Positions 5,194 to 13,172 of a DNA stretch of 13,205 bases are shown here, piece after piece; position 1 is the stretch's first letter, and every line of letters starts with the position of its first letter. The translations under genes were made by a program, and so were the position numbers. The notes beneath the pieces are model-generated. The model did no database searches, was not told the origin of the DNA, and was given only the letters and a program-made list of their open reading frames with translations. Location: the NCBI GenBank assembly GCA_049680295.1, contig JBAUHN010000455.1, forward strand, positions 1-13,205. The letters run 5' to 3'. The stretch comes from JBAUHN01 sp049680295. Lineage in GTDB: Bacteria > Pseudomonadota > Alphaproteobacteria > Rhodobacterales > Rhodobacteraceae.

Positions 5194-6459
5194 TTATCCG
5201 AACATGTCAGCCGTAATGCCGGCATACCAGCCCTCAGATTCCTCATAGGTCGTTTTGCGCAACGCGGCACTTTCGCCGGTTTCCGAAATGAACCCGTCAA
5301 CCTTGGCGATTTTCTCATCCGTAGCCTCGTAAGTGGCACCGACCTTAACTCCGTCATTGGTGTCGATCAGCGACCAGCAGGTGTTGGAGAACTTCGCCGG
5401 GAACACTTTGGAGCCGGTCAGCGCACCGCGCACGGCATTGGCGCAGACCTTGGCCTGTGAATTGGCCGAGAACCCAGACTTTGGCATATCACCCTGTTGG
5501 GACGCATCTCCCAGAACGTAGACATCCGCGTCAGCCTTTGATGACATATCGACGGCGTTCACCGGGGCCCAGTTGCCATCCGTCACGCCCGCCAACTCAG
5601 CAATGTGCCCCGCCTTCATCGCAGGAATAACATTGCAGACGTCCACGTTGGTCACGTCGCCATCAATGCTGACCGTCATCGCATTTGGATCAACGGACAC
5701 GTTTCCGCCACCGAAATCCTCGCCGATCCAGTCGACCATGCGTTCATAGTGGTTGGCCCAGCCCTCTTGAAACAGGCCCTGCTTGGAAAACTTGGGCTTG
5801 GGGTCAGCCACGATAATCTTGGCTGTCGGGTTGTTGGCCTTCAGGTAATGCGCCACCATCGATACCCGCTCATAGGGGCCGGGCGGACAACGGTAGGGGT
5901 TTGGCGGTGCCACCATTGCAAATGTCCCACCTTCGGGCATCGCCATGATCTGCGCCTTCAGCAATTCGGTCTGCGAACCACCTTTGTAGGCATGCGGCAT
6001 AGCGTTCTGCGCGGACAGATCCCACCCTTCAACAGCGCCGTCGACAAAATCAATGCCAGGCGACAGGATCAGCTTGTCGTAAGGCACCGAACCACCACTT
6101 GCGAGTGCTACAGTCTTGGCATCGCGGTCTACACCCACAGCCCAATCGTGCACCACATTCACACCAGACGCCGCAAGCGTGCCATAGCTGTGGCCCAAAT
6201 CGTCCATTTCCTTGAAGCCGCCAAGATAGAGATTTGAAAAGAAGCAGGTGTAATACATCCGCGTGGGTTCGATCAGCGTGACTGCGATCTCTCCATTACT
6301 GTCCTTGGCGATGTAGCGTGCAGCCGTAGCGCCCCCGGCCCCGCCGCCCACAACGACCACACGTGGCTTACCGTGACCATCCGCGAAAACCGCCGGTGCC
6401 GCCAAAGTTGCCACCGCAGCGGTACCCGTGCCCAAGAAAATACGTCTGTTGAGTTTCAT
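5194..6459 (-). CDS. soxF: SoxF, flavocytochrome c sulfide dehydrogenase flavoprotein subunit homologue
   Basis: The product is 421 residues with a Tat signal peptide (MKLNRRIFLGTGTAAVATLA, cleavage near FADG). A FAD-binding motif VVVVGGGAGGATAARYI starts at 34. Cys72 in PTRMYYTCFFSN corresponds to the cysteine that binds FAD covalently in Allochromatium FccB. Cys191 (NPYRCPPGPYERVSM) and Cys361 (SNTCWSLI) match the redox-active disulfide pair of that family, and VYVLGDAS (313-320) is the second FAD contact. It is expected to oxidise sulfide in the periplasm and pass electrons to SoxE. In Paracoccus SoxF is dispensable but enhances Sox activity. The frame is open upstream to 6531, inside soxE, but a strong GGGAGGAG 5 nt before the ATG at 6459 and the Tat signal fix the start. 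It follows soxE by 25 nt. Confidence 0.93.
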   Translation of the reverse strand: MKLNRRIFLGTGTAAVATLAAPAVFADGHGKPRVVVVGGGAGGATAARYIAKDSNGEIAVTLIEPTRMYYTCFFSNLYLGGFKEMDDLGHSYGTLAASGVNVVHDWAVGVDRDAKTVALASGGSVPYDKLILSPGIDFVDGAVEGWDLSAQNAMPHAYKGGSQTELLKAQIMAMPEGGTFAMVAPPNPYRCPPGPYERVSMVAHYLKANNPTAKIIVADPKPKFSKQGLFQEGWANHYERMVDWIGEDFGGGNVSVDPNAMTVSIDGDVTNVDVCNVIPAMKAGHIAELAGVTDGNWAPVNAVDMSSKADADVYVLGDASQQGDMPKSGFSANSQAKVCANAVRGALTGSKVFPAKFSNTCWSLIDTNDGVKVGATYEATDEKIAKVDGFISETGESAALRKTTYEESEGWYAGITADMFG

Positions 6460-6484
6460 GTTGTCTCCTCCCAAAAGTGGCCTC

Positions 6485-7177
6485 TTATTCGAGGTCCACA
6501 AAATATGCAGCGAGCGCCGCGATCTCTTCATCTGACAAACGCCCCGCCATCATTTGCATGACAGGGTGCGGTCTGATTTTCTGTTTATAGGCGTGCATTG
6601 CCACCACGAAATCGTCCGTGGGCCAGCCGCTGATGCCGGGGATGCCGTCGTTTGCCCCGCTGGCCTGATGGCAGGTCTTGCATTCACTGGCGAGGTATTC
6701 GCCGTATTCCGGATCCCCCTCAAGTGCCAGGATGGCGGGGTCAAGATCATGGTCCACGCCTTTAGCCGTCGGTTCCGCCTCGGGAATATTCGCCGGGTCG
6801 TCCGAAAAACTGCGTAGATAAATCAATAGGTTCACACGGTCTTCAGCGTCGGGAATCCCCTTGAAACTCATACGGGTCTTGGACACCAGTGCTTTGGGGT
6901 TCTCAAGGAAGGCATCCAGCGTTTCGTCTGTCCAGACCAATCCATCAGCGCCTGCGCGCGCCATGCTTTTAGAGTATTTGACCCCATCCAACGATCCTGC
7001 AGCGCGGCCAAAAATACCGTTAAGATTCGGGCCGACCCCATGTTTTGCACCGTCACCAATCTGGTGACATGATTTGCATTTCTGAAAGACAACCGCGCCT
7101 TTATCCGCATCCGCCAAAGCAATCCCTGCTACGAAACAGCCAACAAGGCTCAGACAGGATTGAATGCGAAGGCCCAA
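6485..7177 (-). CDS. soxE: SoxE, periplasmic diheme cytochrome c
   Basis: The product is 230 residues with a signal peptide (IQSCLSLVGCFVAGIALA, cleavage near residue 22). Two CxxCH heme sites are present: CKSCH (34-38), with Met103 in RMSF as likely distal ligand, and CKTCH (166-170), with a methionine cluster (PVMQMMAGRLSDEEI) behind it. The first domain resembles the C-terminal cytochrome domain of SoxD; the second resembles the FccA-type cytochrome of flavocytochrome c. It is the likely electron acceptor of SoxF. The start appears to be TTG at 7177-7175: no ATG or GTG precedes the signal peptide in frame, an in-frame TGA lies just upstream, and GAGGA stands 7 nt before the TTG. It starts 3 nt after the soxD stop, so the rare start may be helped by coupling. 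Confidence 0.88.
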   Translation of the reverse strand: MGLRIQSCLSLVGCFVAGIALADADKGAVVFQKCKSCHQIGDGAKHGVGPNLNGIFGRAAGSLDGVKYSKSMARAGADGLVWTDETLDAFLENPKALVSKTRMSFKGIPDAEDRVNLLIYLRSFSDDPANIPEAEPTAKGVDHDLDPAILALEGDPEYGEYLASECKTCHQASGANDGIPGISGWPTDDFVVAMHAYKQKIRPHPVMQMMAGRLSDEEIAALAAYFVDLE

Positions 7178-7180
7178 GGA

Positions 7181-8407
7181 TCAATCCTCAAACGACTTCA
7201 GGTATTCGATGACGGCCTGCTGGTCTTCGTCCTTTTTAAGACCCGCAAAGGACATCTTGGTCCCCTTCATGTAGGCTTTGGGCTTGGCCAAAAACGCAGC
7301 GAGCTCGTCTTGGGTCCACACCAGTCCACCCTCGGCGGCAGCCGTCATCGGTTTGGAGTACTTGAACCCGTCAACCGCACCTGCGGGGTTGCCGACGACA
7401 CCGTTCAGAATTGGACCCGACTTGTTTTCTGCACCCTCGCCAATCTGGTGGCAGGCCTTGCACTTCTTAAAGACCTTCTCGCCCGCAGCTGCCAATTCTG
7501 CATCAAAGGCGGCTGGCGTCACGGTTTCGGCCTCTTGGGTTGGCTCATCTGTGGTGGCGGCTGTTTCGACAGGCTCTGTCGCGTTCGCCGTTTCAACAGC
7601 CTCTTCGGTTTTAGCTGCTTCTTCCGATGCACCCTCCTCTTGGGGTGTCACATCCAAAACCATGGCCCGCATTGTGATCTGTACTTCATCCTTACAGTTT
7701 TCCATGCACGGCTCGCCCGACCATTGGGCGTATTCAGCTTCCGCACGGTCATCTACAATGAAACCCCCCGCATTGGGCATCTCAACCTCAAGCAAGGTTT
7801 CATTCGTCAGCACGAAATCGTCTTCGATCAGGTCATTGGAATAGAGGATGTAGGCCACGATCGCGTACACCTCATCATCACTTAGGGTGCCTGCGTTGCC
7901 GTAAGGCATGCTTCGTTTGATGTAATCATAGGCTGTTGTCAGATACGGCCAGTAGGATCCGACAGTCTTGAGCGGGTCGTCGTGATCCAGCGTATCTGCG
8001 CCACCTGCCAGTTTGGGCCAGTTGTCAATGCCCTCGGCAAAATCGCCATGACAAGCGGCACATTGATCGGCAAAGATTTCCTCGCCGTCCAATGCATCGC
8101 CTGACCCGACAGGCAGGCCCGTTCCATCAGGGGAAATGTCCCCGTCCCAAGCGGCGATTTCGGCAGGCAACGCTGCTCGCCCCAGGCCCAGCGGCGTCGA
8201 TTTGACCATGGTCGGGGCCGGTTCAGGTGTTTCCGTTTCTGCGGGTTCAGGTGTTTCCGCAGCCTCTTGGGCGTTAGCCGCCCCGACAAGCTGTAGTCCA
8301 CCGGTTGGGATTTCGGCGACAAATTGACCCGCCAAAATGTAGCTCATTGAAAGGGCGAAAGCCGTTCCGCCCAAGGCGGGCACAAAAATCTTAAGAAACT
8401 TCGACAT
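7181..8407 (-). CDS. soxD: SoxD, diheme cytochrome c subunit of sulfane dehydrogenase SoxCD
   Basis: The product is 408 residues. SoxD passes electrons from the molybdenum subunit SoxC when SoxCD oxidises the sulfane sulfur on SoxY. An uncleaved or late-cleaved N-terminal hydrophobic segment (6-31, possible cleavage after ANA at 46) is followed by a Pro/Glu repeat (TPEPAETETPEPAP). The first heme site is CAACH (116-120) with Met167 in RSMPYG; a CMENC pair (234-238) is also typical of SoxD. An acidic, low-complexity linker of about 50 residues (253-306) leads to the second heme domain with CKACH (316-320) and Met385 in TKMSF. The start is ATG at 8407, with GAGG 6 nt before it, inside the end of soxC (17-bp overlap). 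The frame is open to 8428 but without support. Confidence 0.93.
   Translation of the reverse strand: MSKFLKIFVPALGGTAFALSMSYILAGQFVAEIPTGGLQLVGAANAQEAAETPEPAETETPEPAPTMVKSTPLGLGRAALPAEIAAWDGDISPDGTGLPVGSGDALDGEEIFADQCAACHGDFAEGIDNWPKLAGGADTLDHDDPLKTVGSYWPYLTTAYDYIKRSMPYGNAGTLSDDEVYAIVAYILYSNDLIEDDFVLTNETLLEVEMPNAGGFIVDDRAEAEYAQWSGEPCMENCKDEVQITMRAMVLDVTPQEEGASEEAAKTEEAVETANATEPVETAATTDEPTQEAETVTPAAFDAELAAAGEKVFKKCKACHQIGEGAENKSGPILNGVVGNPAGAVDGFKYSKPMTAAAEGGLVWTQDELAAFLAKPKAYMKGTKMSFAGLKKDEDQQAVIEYLKSFED
8220..8259. repeat. 16-bp direct repeat in soxD, 24-bp period
   Basis: GGTTCAGGTGTTTCCG occurs at 8220-8235 and again at 8244-8259. It encodes the repeated Glu-Thr-Pro-Glu-Pro-Ala element in the linker behind the SoxD N-terminal hydrophobic segment. 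It looks like a recent small tandem duplication in a spacer of free length. Confidence 0.7.
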
Positions 8408-9674
8408 TTTCTGCCTCGCCGTTCGCACGTACCAGCCATGTCTGGATACAATTGTTGTGATAGATTGAGTTCAGCCCACGCACCGCGCGCAACTGAGTTT
8501 TGGTCGGTTGCACATAGCCTGTGTCATCCATCGCACGGCTTTGCAGCATCATTTCAGAGCCATCCCAGTCGGTATCAAGATAGAACCGCGTCAACGCCAT
8601 TTTCTCTCCCGGTTTGGCAAGACGGGCAGTTTCCCACGACATGCCGCCGTCTTTGGACACATCCACGCGGCTGATGGCTCCGCGCCCTGACCACGCCAAA
8701 CCTGTGATAACCAACGGTCCTTTGCCATGCGCGATGGGGGACTGTGGGCTGGGGCTGGTGACAACGGATTTTGCGTCCATCGCCCATGTCCATTTGCGGG
8801 CAATACCGTTTTCCAGAACATCGGTGTATTTGCTGGTTTCCTCGCGGCTTTCCACGGGTCCATCCATCACTTCGATCCGGCGGATCCATTTGACCCACAT
8901 GTTGCCTTCCCACCCTGGCACGACGAGGCGAACTGGATACCCGTGCTCTTTACGCAATGCCTCGCCGTTGGCTTTGAATGCTACGAGCACATCGTCCAAA
9001 GCCTTTTCCATCGGGATTGATCGTCCGTTTGACGACGCATCGGCGCCCTCAACAAAGACCCATTTGTCCTTAAGGTCGCCAGCGGTATCTAAACCTGCTT
9101 CTTCCAACAACGCGCGCAGCGGCACGCCGGTGTATTCCATGTTGTGAATCATACCGTGGGTAAACTGCGCCCCGTTCAGCTGGGCACCGGCCCACTCCAT
9201 ACCGGTATTCGCCGCACATTCGCAGAAATAGACGTGGTTCTCACGCGGAAAACGTTCAAGATCGGCGTAAGTAAAGACCAGAGGCGTGTCGACCAATCCG
9301 TTGATCATCAGGCGGTAATCTTGCTTCTTGAGGTCGATCGCACCTGAATGATGCCGCTCGAATGCGCAGCCCTGCGGCGTAATCGTGCCGTCCAATGCAT
9401 GGATAGGCGTGAAGTTGATCGAGCTTACTGTATCCGCCGTCAACCATTCCACATTGCGCCGGATCACGTCTGCTTCGTGTTCAATGGGCAAGCCATAAGG
9501 CGTCGCATCGACGCCGTCGCCAAACCCCTGTGCCCAAGGCTGCACTTCGGTGATCAAGGGATCCGCACTCTGCGCCTTTGCTGCCCCAGCAGCCAAGGCC
9601 CCAGCGCCCGCCGCCGCTGCACCACGCAAAAACGTGCGACGCGACGGGCCGTTGCCTGTTTTGTGATCTGACAT
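8391..9674 (-). CDS. soxC: SoxC, molybdenum cofactor subunit of sulfane dehydrogenase SoxCD
   Basis: The product is 427 residues and belongs to the sulfite oxidase family of molybdoenzymes. A Tat signal is present (SRRTFLRGAAAAGAG, cleavage after AKAQ), consistent with folding around the cofactor before export. FERHHSGAIDL (105-115) and CECAANTGMEW (151-161) are visible; Cys153 in the latter is the expected molybdenum ligand. The C-terminal half has the dimerisation domain typical of sulfite oxidases (GLAWSGRGAISRVDVSKDGG). With SoxD it removes six electrons from the protein-bound sulfane sulfur, so thiosulfate can be fully oxidised to sulfate without stored sulfur globules. The start has AAGGAGG 8 nt upstream, 27 nt behind soxB. 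The stop overlaps soxD by 17 bp, in line with a tightly coupled 1:1 complex. Confidence 0.95.
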   Translation of the reverse strand: MSDHKTGNGPSRRTFLRGAAAAGAGALAAGAAKAQSADPLITEVQPWAQGFGDGVDATPYGLPIEHEADVIRRNVEWLTADTVSSINFTPIHALDGTITPQGCAFERHHSGAIDLKKQDYRLMINGLVDTPLVFTYADLERFPRENHVYFCECAANTGMEWAGAQLNGAQFTHGMIHNMEYTGVPLRALLEEAGLDTAGDLKDKWVFVEGADASSNGRSIPMEKALDDVLVAFKANGEALRKEHGYPVRLVVPGWEGNMWVKWIRRIEVMDGPVESREETSKYTDVLENGIARKWTWAMDAKSVVTSPSPQSPIAHGKGPLVITGLAWSGRGAISRVDVSKDGGMSWETARLAKPGEKMALTRFYLDTDWDGSEMMLQSRAMDDTGYVQPTKTQLRAVRGLNSIYHNNCIQTWLVRANGEAENVEVS

Positions 9675-9701
9675 TTCAGATGCCTCCTTTTCGCAGCCTG
9701 C

Positions 9702-11405
9702 CTAGACGCCGACCACTTTCACACTGTTGTTGGGATCAAGGGAAATGGTGCCCTGTTTGGCGATATGCGCTTCGACCACATCCCAGATTTGCGGGCCTGT
9801 CGTGTCTTCATTGACGGACGCCCAACCTGCGACCTGATAGGTCTTAGACGGATCAATCGCCTCGCCCGTTTTTAGCAAGGTCATTTCGGTGATCCGGTCA
9901 CCCTGCGGTTTGGTCACATCAATACGGTAACCCAGACCACCGACGCGAACCATGTCGCCGCCTTGCTGATAATAGGGATCAGGATTGAACAGATTGTCGG
10001 CCACGTCTTCTAACACCACATGCAGGAACTCGCCTGTCATTTCAGTTCGGTATGCCTCGCCATAGGTCATCGAGGTGACGTTCCAGATATCCTCGCGGGT
10101 GATATCCTGCCCCGGCAGAATTGACGGCCCCCAGCGCACGCCGGGGGACATTGCAATGTCAGCCTCGCGCTCGGAAATCAACGCATCGCAAATCAGATCA
10201 TCCCATGTGCCGTTGAAATTACCACGGCGGTAAAGTGTCTGGGCGTCACCTGTACGGCCGATCACTTCCTTCAAGGTGTCCGCAAATGGTGCACGTTGTT
10301 CATCAATCAGCGCGGACACCTCGGCATCCGGCGCAATCACATCCGAAAAGATCGGGATCAGTTTGTGACGGAACCCCAGCATGCGCCCGTCGCGCACGTC
10401 CAGATCGACGCGGCTTACGAATTTGCCGTTTGAACCTGAGGCGACGATGATCGTCTCGCCCACCAAAACCGGTTCGGGCAGTGCATCATGGGTATGACCC
10501 GACAGGATTACGTCGATGCCGGTCACCTTGCCCGCCATCTGTTTGTCTACATCAAAGCCATTGTGGCTGAGGCAAACCACCAGTTCCGCCCCTTGGGCGC
10601 GGACTTCTTCCACCATCTCCTGCATCCGTTCGTCCCGGATACCGAACGAGTATTCCGGGAACATCCAGCCGGGATTCGCGATGGGCATATAGGGAAAAGC
10701 CTGACCGATCACAGCGATCTTGACCCCACCCCGCTCAAAGAACTTGTAAGGTGGAAACAACTCGGTTGGTTCATCCCATTCGGCATCAAAGATATTCTGA
10801 CCCAGCGCGGCGAAAGGCAATCCTTCGACGATTTCGTTGACCCTTTCGGACCCCAATGTAAATTCCCAATGGAAGGTCATCGCGTCAGGTTTCAGGGCGT
10901 TCATGACGTTGACCATGTCCTGCCCTTGGGTCTGATAGCAGGTGTAGCTGCCGTGCCAAGTGTCGCCGCCATCCAGCAAAAGGGCATCAGGGCGATCTGC
11001 GCGAATGGAGTTGATCACGGTTGCCACCCGGTCCATCCCACCTACGCGCCCATAGCTTTGGGCCAGTGACGAGAAATCATCGTAAGTCAGCGCGTAGGCC
11101 GACGCGCTGCCATCGTCGACGCCATAAAGCTTGCGGAAATCCGCGCCCGTCAGATGCGGAACCGCGCCTTTGTTGCCCCCGACCCCGATATTGACTGAAG
11201 GTTCGCGAAAATAGATCGGCTTGAGCTGCGCATGAATGTCCGTGATATGGATCAGTGAGACATTTCCGAAAGTATCAAACTCCAGCAATTTGTCCTGTGT
11301 CAGCGCTTGCTGCGCTGCGACACGCGCCCAATTACCAAAACCCGATGTGCCATAGAGTGCGGCAGCGGCCATACTTGTTTGCAAAAAATCGCGGCGGGAA
11401 ATCAT
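9702..11405 (-). CDS. soxB: SoxB, thiosulfohydrolase (sulfate-releasing, dimanganese)
   Basis: The product is 567 residues, of the metallophosphoesterase / 5'-nucleotidase superfamily. SoxB hydrolyses SoxY-Cys-S-thiosulfonate and releases sulfate. A Tat signal opens the protein (MISRRDFLQTSMAAAALYG). Metal ligands are visible in HITDIHAQ (Asp56, His58), GGDTWHGS (Asp148), FHWEFTLG (His179), CLSHNGFD (His281) and SGHTHDA (His304, His306). The RRGNFNGTWDD motif of the C-terminal domain is also present. An in-frame ATG at 11432 exists, but it has no ribosome binding site and would displace the Tat motif; the ATG at 11405 has GGAG 8 nt upstream. The gene is separated from soxA by 96 nt with a hairpin, the longest gap in the sox operon, so it may be expressed at a level different from soxXYZA. 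Confidence 0.95.
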   Translation of the reverse strand: MISRRDFLQTSMAAAALYGTSGFGNWARVAAQQALTQDKLLEFDTFGNVSLIHITDIHAQLKPIYFREPSVNIGVGGNKGAVPHLTGADFRKLYGVDDGSASAYALTYDDFSSLAQSYGRVGGMDRVATVINSIRADRPDALLLDGGDTWHGSYTCYQTQGQDMVNVMNALKPDAMTFHWEFTLGSERVNEIVEGLPFAALGQNIFDAEWDEPTELFPPYKFFERGGVKIAVIGQAFPYMPIANPGWMFPEYSFGIRDERMQEMVEEVRAQGAELVVCLSHNGFDVDKQMAGKVTGIDVILSGHTHDALPEPVLVGETIIVASGSNGKFVSRVDLDVRDGRMLGFRHKLIPIFSDVIAPDAEVSALIDEQRAPFADTLKEVIGRTGDAQTLYRRGNFNGTWDDLICDALISEREADIAMSPGVRWGPSILPGQDITREDIWNVTSMTYGEAYRTEMTGEFLHVVLEDVADNLFNPDPYYQQGGDMVRVGGLGYRIDVTKPQGDRITEMTLLKTGEAIDPSKTYQVAGWASVNEDTTGPQIWDVVEAHIAKQGTISLDPNNSVKVVGV

Positions 11406-11462
11406 CCGAAAATCTCCAAGCTGCACATACATATGCGCATTTGTGAATAATATGGAAACGCT

Positions 11463-11495
11463 GAAGCCCCGCGCCAGATCACCGGACGGGGCCTC
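11463..11495 (-). terminator. Intercistronic hairpin between soxA and soxB
   Basis: Read on the minus strand, GAGGCCCCG (11495-11487) pairs with CGGGGCTTC (11471-11463) with one G-T wobble, giving a 9-bp GC-rich stem and a 15-nt loop. It begins 7 nt behind the soxA stop codon. No clear U-tract follows (CAGCGTTTCC), so it is probably a partial terminator or an mRNA-stabilising structure that sets different levels for soxXYZA and soxBCDEF rather than a full stop. Confidence 0.55.
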
Positions 11496-11501
11496 AGAAT
11501 A

Positions 11502-12347
11502 CTAGTTGCGGATGGACGGACCTTCGACGCTTAGGCCGTTGCCGCGTGATGCGACATAAAGCTCCAGAGCGATAAACTCCGGGCTTCCGGGGCTGTATGT
11601 TTCAGCGCGTGTATCACGAATACAGCCTTTGAAACGGGAATGCGCGCCGTTCAGCTTGGTGTTTTTCAGGCGGTAAACCGGAAATCCGTTAATTTGACCT
11701 TGGCTCAGGTGGTCTGCGCGAATCATGCTGCCATAATTGTCCTCGTGACAATTGGAGCATGATAACTCCAGCTGGCCTGTCCGGGTGTAATACAGTTCTT
11801 TGCCCTGTTCCCACATGGATTGCGCGGGGCCATCAATCGCCACATTCACAGGCATGCCGCGCGATACGGCCGAAAGTGCCGCTTCCATGTTGATGGCATC
11901 GTCTTTGTCGTATTTCCACGCCTCGGCACCCATACGGTTGGTCCGGCAATCGTTCACCTGCATCTGCAAGGTGCGCACTTCGCCAGCCGCTTCGTTCCAC
12001 TTTGGATAGGTCGCTTTGACGCCTGCCATGCTTTCCATATCGTTATGACACGATGAACATGATTTTCCCTCACTACCTTCAACCGAAATCCACGATTCCT
12101 GCGCCTTTTCGACAAAGATCATGCCAGGATTGTCGAAATCATCGGACTGCATCGCACGGGTTTCGGTACCGCGAAACAGCCAACCCGACATCACTTCGTC
12201 CAGCGCATCTGACACATGGGCGGGTGCCGCTGTCCGTGTTACTATTTCCGTTTCGCCATTAAGGACCAACGTGTCGTCAACCGGATCCGCAGAGACGCCG
12301 GTGACTGTCAACACTGACGCCAGAACTGCGCCTGTAAAATTCTTCAT
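11502..12347 (-). CDS. soxA: SoxA, diheme cytochrome c subunit of SoxAX
   Basis: The product is 281 residues with a Sec signal peptide (MKNFTGAVLASVLTVTGVSA, residues 1-20). SoxAX joins thiosulfate oxidatively to the C-terminal cysteine of SoxY. Two heme sites are present: CSSCH (97-101), with Cys134 (VNDCRTNRMG) as the expected distal cysteine ligand, and CSNCH (197-201). Cys242 in RFKGCIRDTRAE matches the active-site cysteine that carries a persulfide ligand in structurally known SoxA proteins. It is therefore a diheme SoxA as in Paracoccus and Rhodovulum, not the monoheme type. The start has GGGAGGGA just upstream. It follows soxZ by 24 nt. Behind the stop lies a hairpin (11463-11495). Confidence 0.95.
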   Translation of the reverse strand: MKNFTGAVLASVLTVTGVSADPVDDTLVLNGETEIVTRTAAPAHVSDALDEVMSGWLFRGTETRAMQSDDFDNPGMIFVEKAQESWISVEGSEGKSCSSCHNDMESMAGVKATYPKWNEAAGEVRTLQMQVNDCRTNRMGAEAWKYDKDDAINMEAALSAVSRGMPVNVAIDGPAQSMWEQGKELYYTRTGQLELSCSNCHEDNYGSMIRADHLSQGQINGFPVYRLKNTKLNGAHSRFKGCIRDTRAETYSPGSPEFIALELYVASRGNGLSVEGPSIRN

Positions 12348-12371
12348 GATGTCCCTCCCAAGACTATTGGT

Positions 12372-12701
12372 TCAGCCGATCGCGATTGATTTGGATTCTT
12401 CGTAGACAGAACCGTCATCGTCATACCAGGTGAACTTGAACTCGCCCGCTTCGGGAACAAGTGCTTCGAACTCGAAATAAGGGTTCGTCGAAATCGCCGG
12501 CTCCAGCGTGACGTCCACAACGTTTTCACCATTAAAATCGCAGGTGAATCGGTTGATGATCGAACGTGGAATGATGTTGCCATCATCATCCTTGCGTTGA
12601 CCGGATTCCATCTTGTGGCTGATCAGCGTTTTGATCGTGATCGCCTCACCAGCCGCAGCTGTCTTAGGGACTTTGACGCGTGGTTTTACACCAGATGCCA
12701 T
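12372..12701 (-). CDS. soxZ: SoxZ, sulfur carrier complex subunit
   Basis: The product is 109 residues without a signal peptide, as expected, because SoxZ is exported in complex with the Tat-signal-bearing SoxY. Family features are KPRVKVPKTAAAGEAITIKTLI near the N-terminus, ISHKMESGQRKDDDGNIIPR (27-46), the immunoglobulin-like INRFTCDFNG with Cys54, and the terminal FKFTWYDDDGSVYEESKSI. SoxZ forms the carrier with SoxY and contributes to docking with the enzymes. AAGGAG lies 7 nt before the ATG. The gene follows soxY by 21 nt. Confidence 0.95.
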   Translation of the reverse strand: MASGVKPRVKVPKTAAAGEAITIKTLISHKMESGQRKDDDGNIIPRSIINRFTCDFNGENVVDVTLEPAISTNPYFEFEALVPEAGEFKFTWYDDDGSVYEESKSIAIG

Positions 12702-12722
12702 GATAATTCTCCTTGAACCTGT

Positions 12723-13139
12723 TTAGCCGCCGCAGCCGCCGATTGTGACCTTGACCGTGCTGGATGCCTGTACGAACGAGCCATCGTCAAGCTTTGCGAT
12801 CGCCACGACATCTTGCGTCCCGGCAAGCCGAATCCGTGTGGATGCCGCGCGCGAGGCCGCCAGTTTACCGAACTTGAAGGTCGCCACACTGGGTGTCGGG
12901 TTGCCCATCGCCAGCACCATGATCTCGACCGCGGTCCCCGAAGACACCTCAATCGGTACAGTGTTGCCATTTTCAGCGATTTCAGGCGCGGTCAACTTGA
13001 TATCACCGTCGCCAATATCGGCACCGCCGGTAAAGGCCGCAATCGCCTCATCAGCAGTAACCGCTGCATGAATGGGCAATCCTACCATGGCAAAGGCACT
13101 TGCCCCCAACAGTATTGCATTGCGTCTTGTCAGTTTCAT
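12723..13139 (-). CDS. soxY: SoxY, thiosulfate-binding carrier protein
   Basis: The product is 138 residues with a twin-arginine-type signal peptide (MKLTRRNAILLGASAFAMVG, cleavage near HAA at 26). The flexible C-terminus ends in GGCGG-like sequence (TIGGCGG), where Cys136 is the covalent attachment point of all sulfur intermediates in the Sox cycle. The mature domain has the expected beta-rich pattern (NTVPIEVSSGTAVEIMVLAM). The start has GGGAG about 7 nt upstream. It lies 33 nt behind soxX and 21 nt before soxZ, in the order found in Paracoccus. Confidence 0.96.
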   Translation of the reverse strand: MKLTRRNAILLGASAFAMVGLPIHAAVTADEAIAAFTGGADIGDGDIKLTAPEIAENGNTVPIEVSSGTAVEIMVLAMGNPTPSVATFKFGKLAASRAASTRIRLAGTQDVVAIAKLDDGSFVQASSTVKVTIGGCGG

Positions 13140-13172
13140 AAATCTTACTCCCTCAGCCCTGATAGGGTTTGG

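Noticed and set aside
6460..6531. N-terminal extension of SoxF
   Set aside because: It overlaps soxE, and GGGAGGAG before 6459 with the Tat motif right after it gives a clear start.
6485..7177. soxE as a pseudogene because it has no ATG
   Set aside because: The frame is intact, both heme motifs and the signal peptide are present, and a TTG with a good ribosome binding site is available.
8727..9020. Plus-strand open frames opposite soxC and other sox genes
   Set aside because: They are antisense shadows of strongly supported genes, with no domain features or ribosome binding sites.
11406..11432. Nine-residue extension of SoxB
   Set aside because: There is no ribosome binding site before 11430-11432 and the usual SoxB start MISRRDFLQ begins at 11405.
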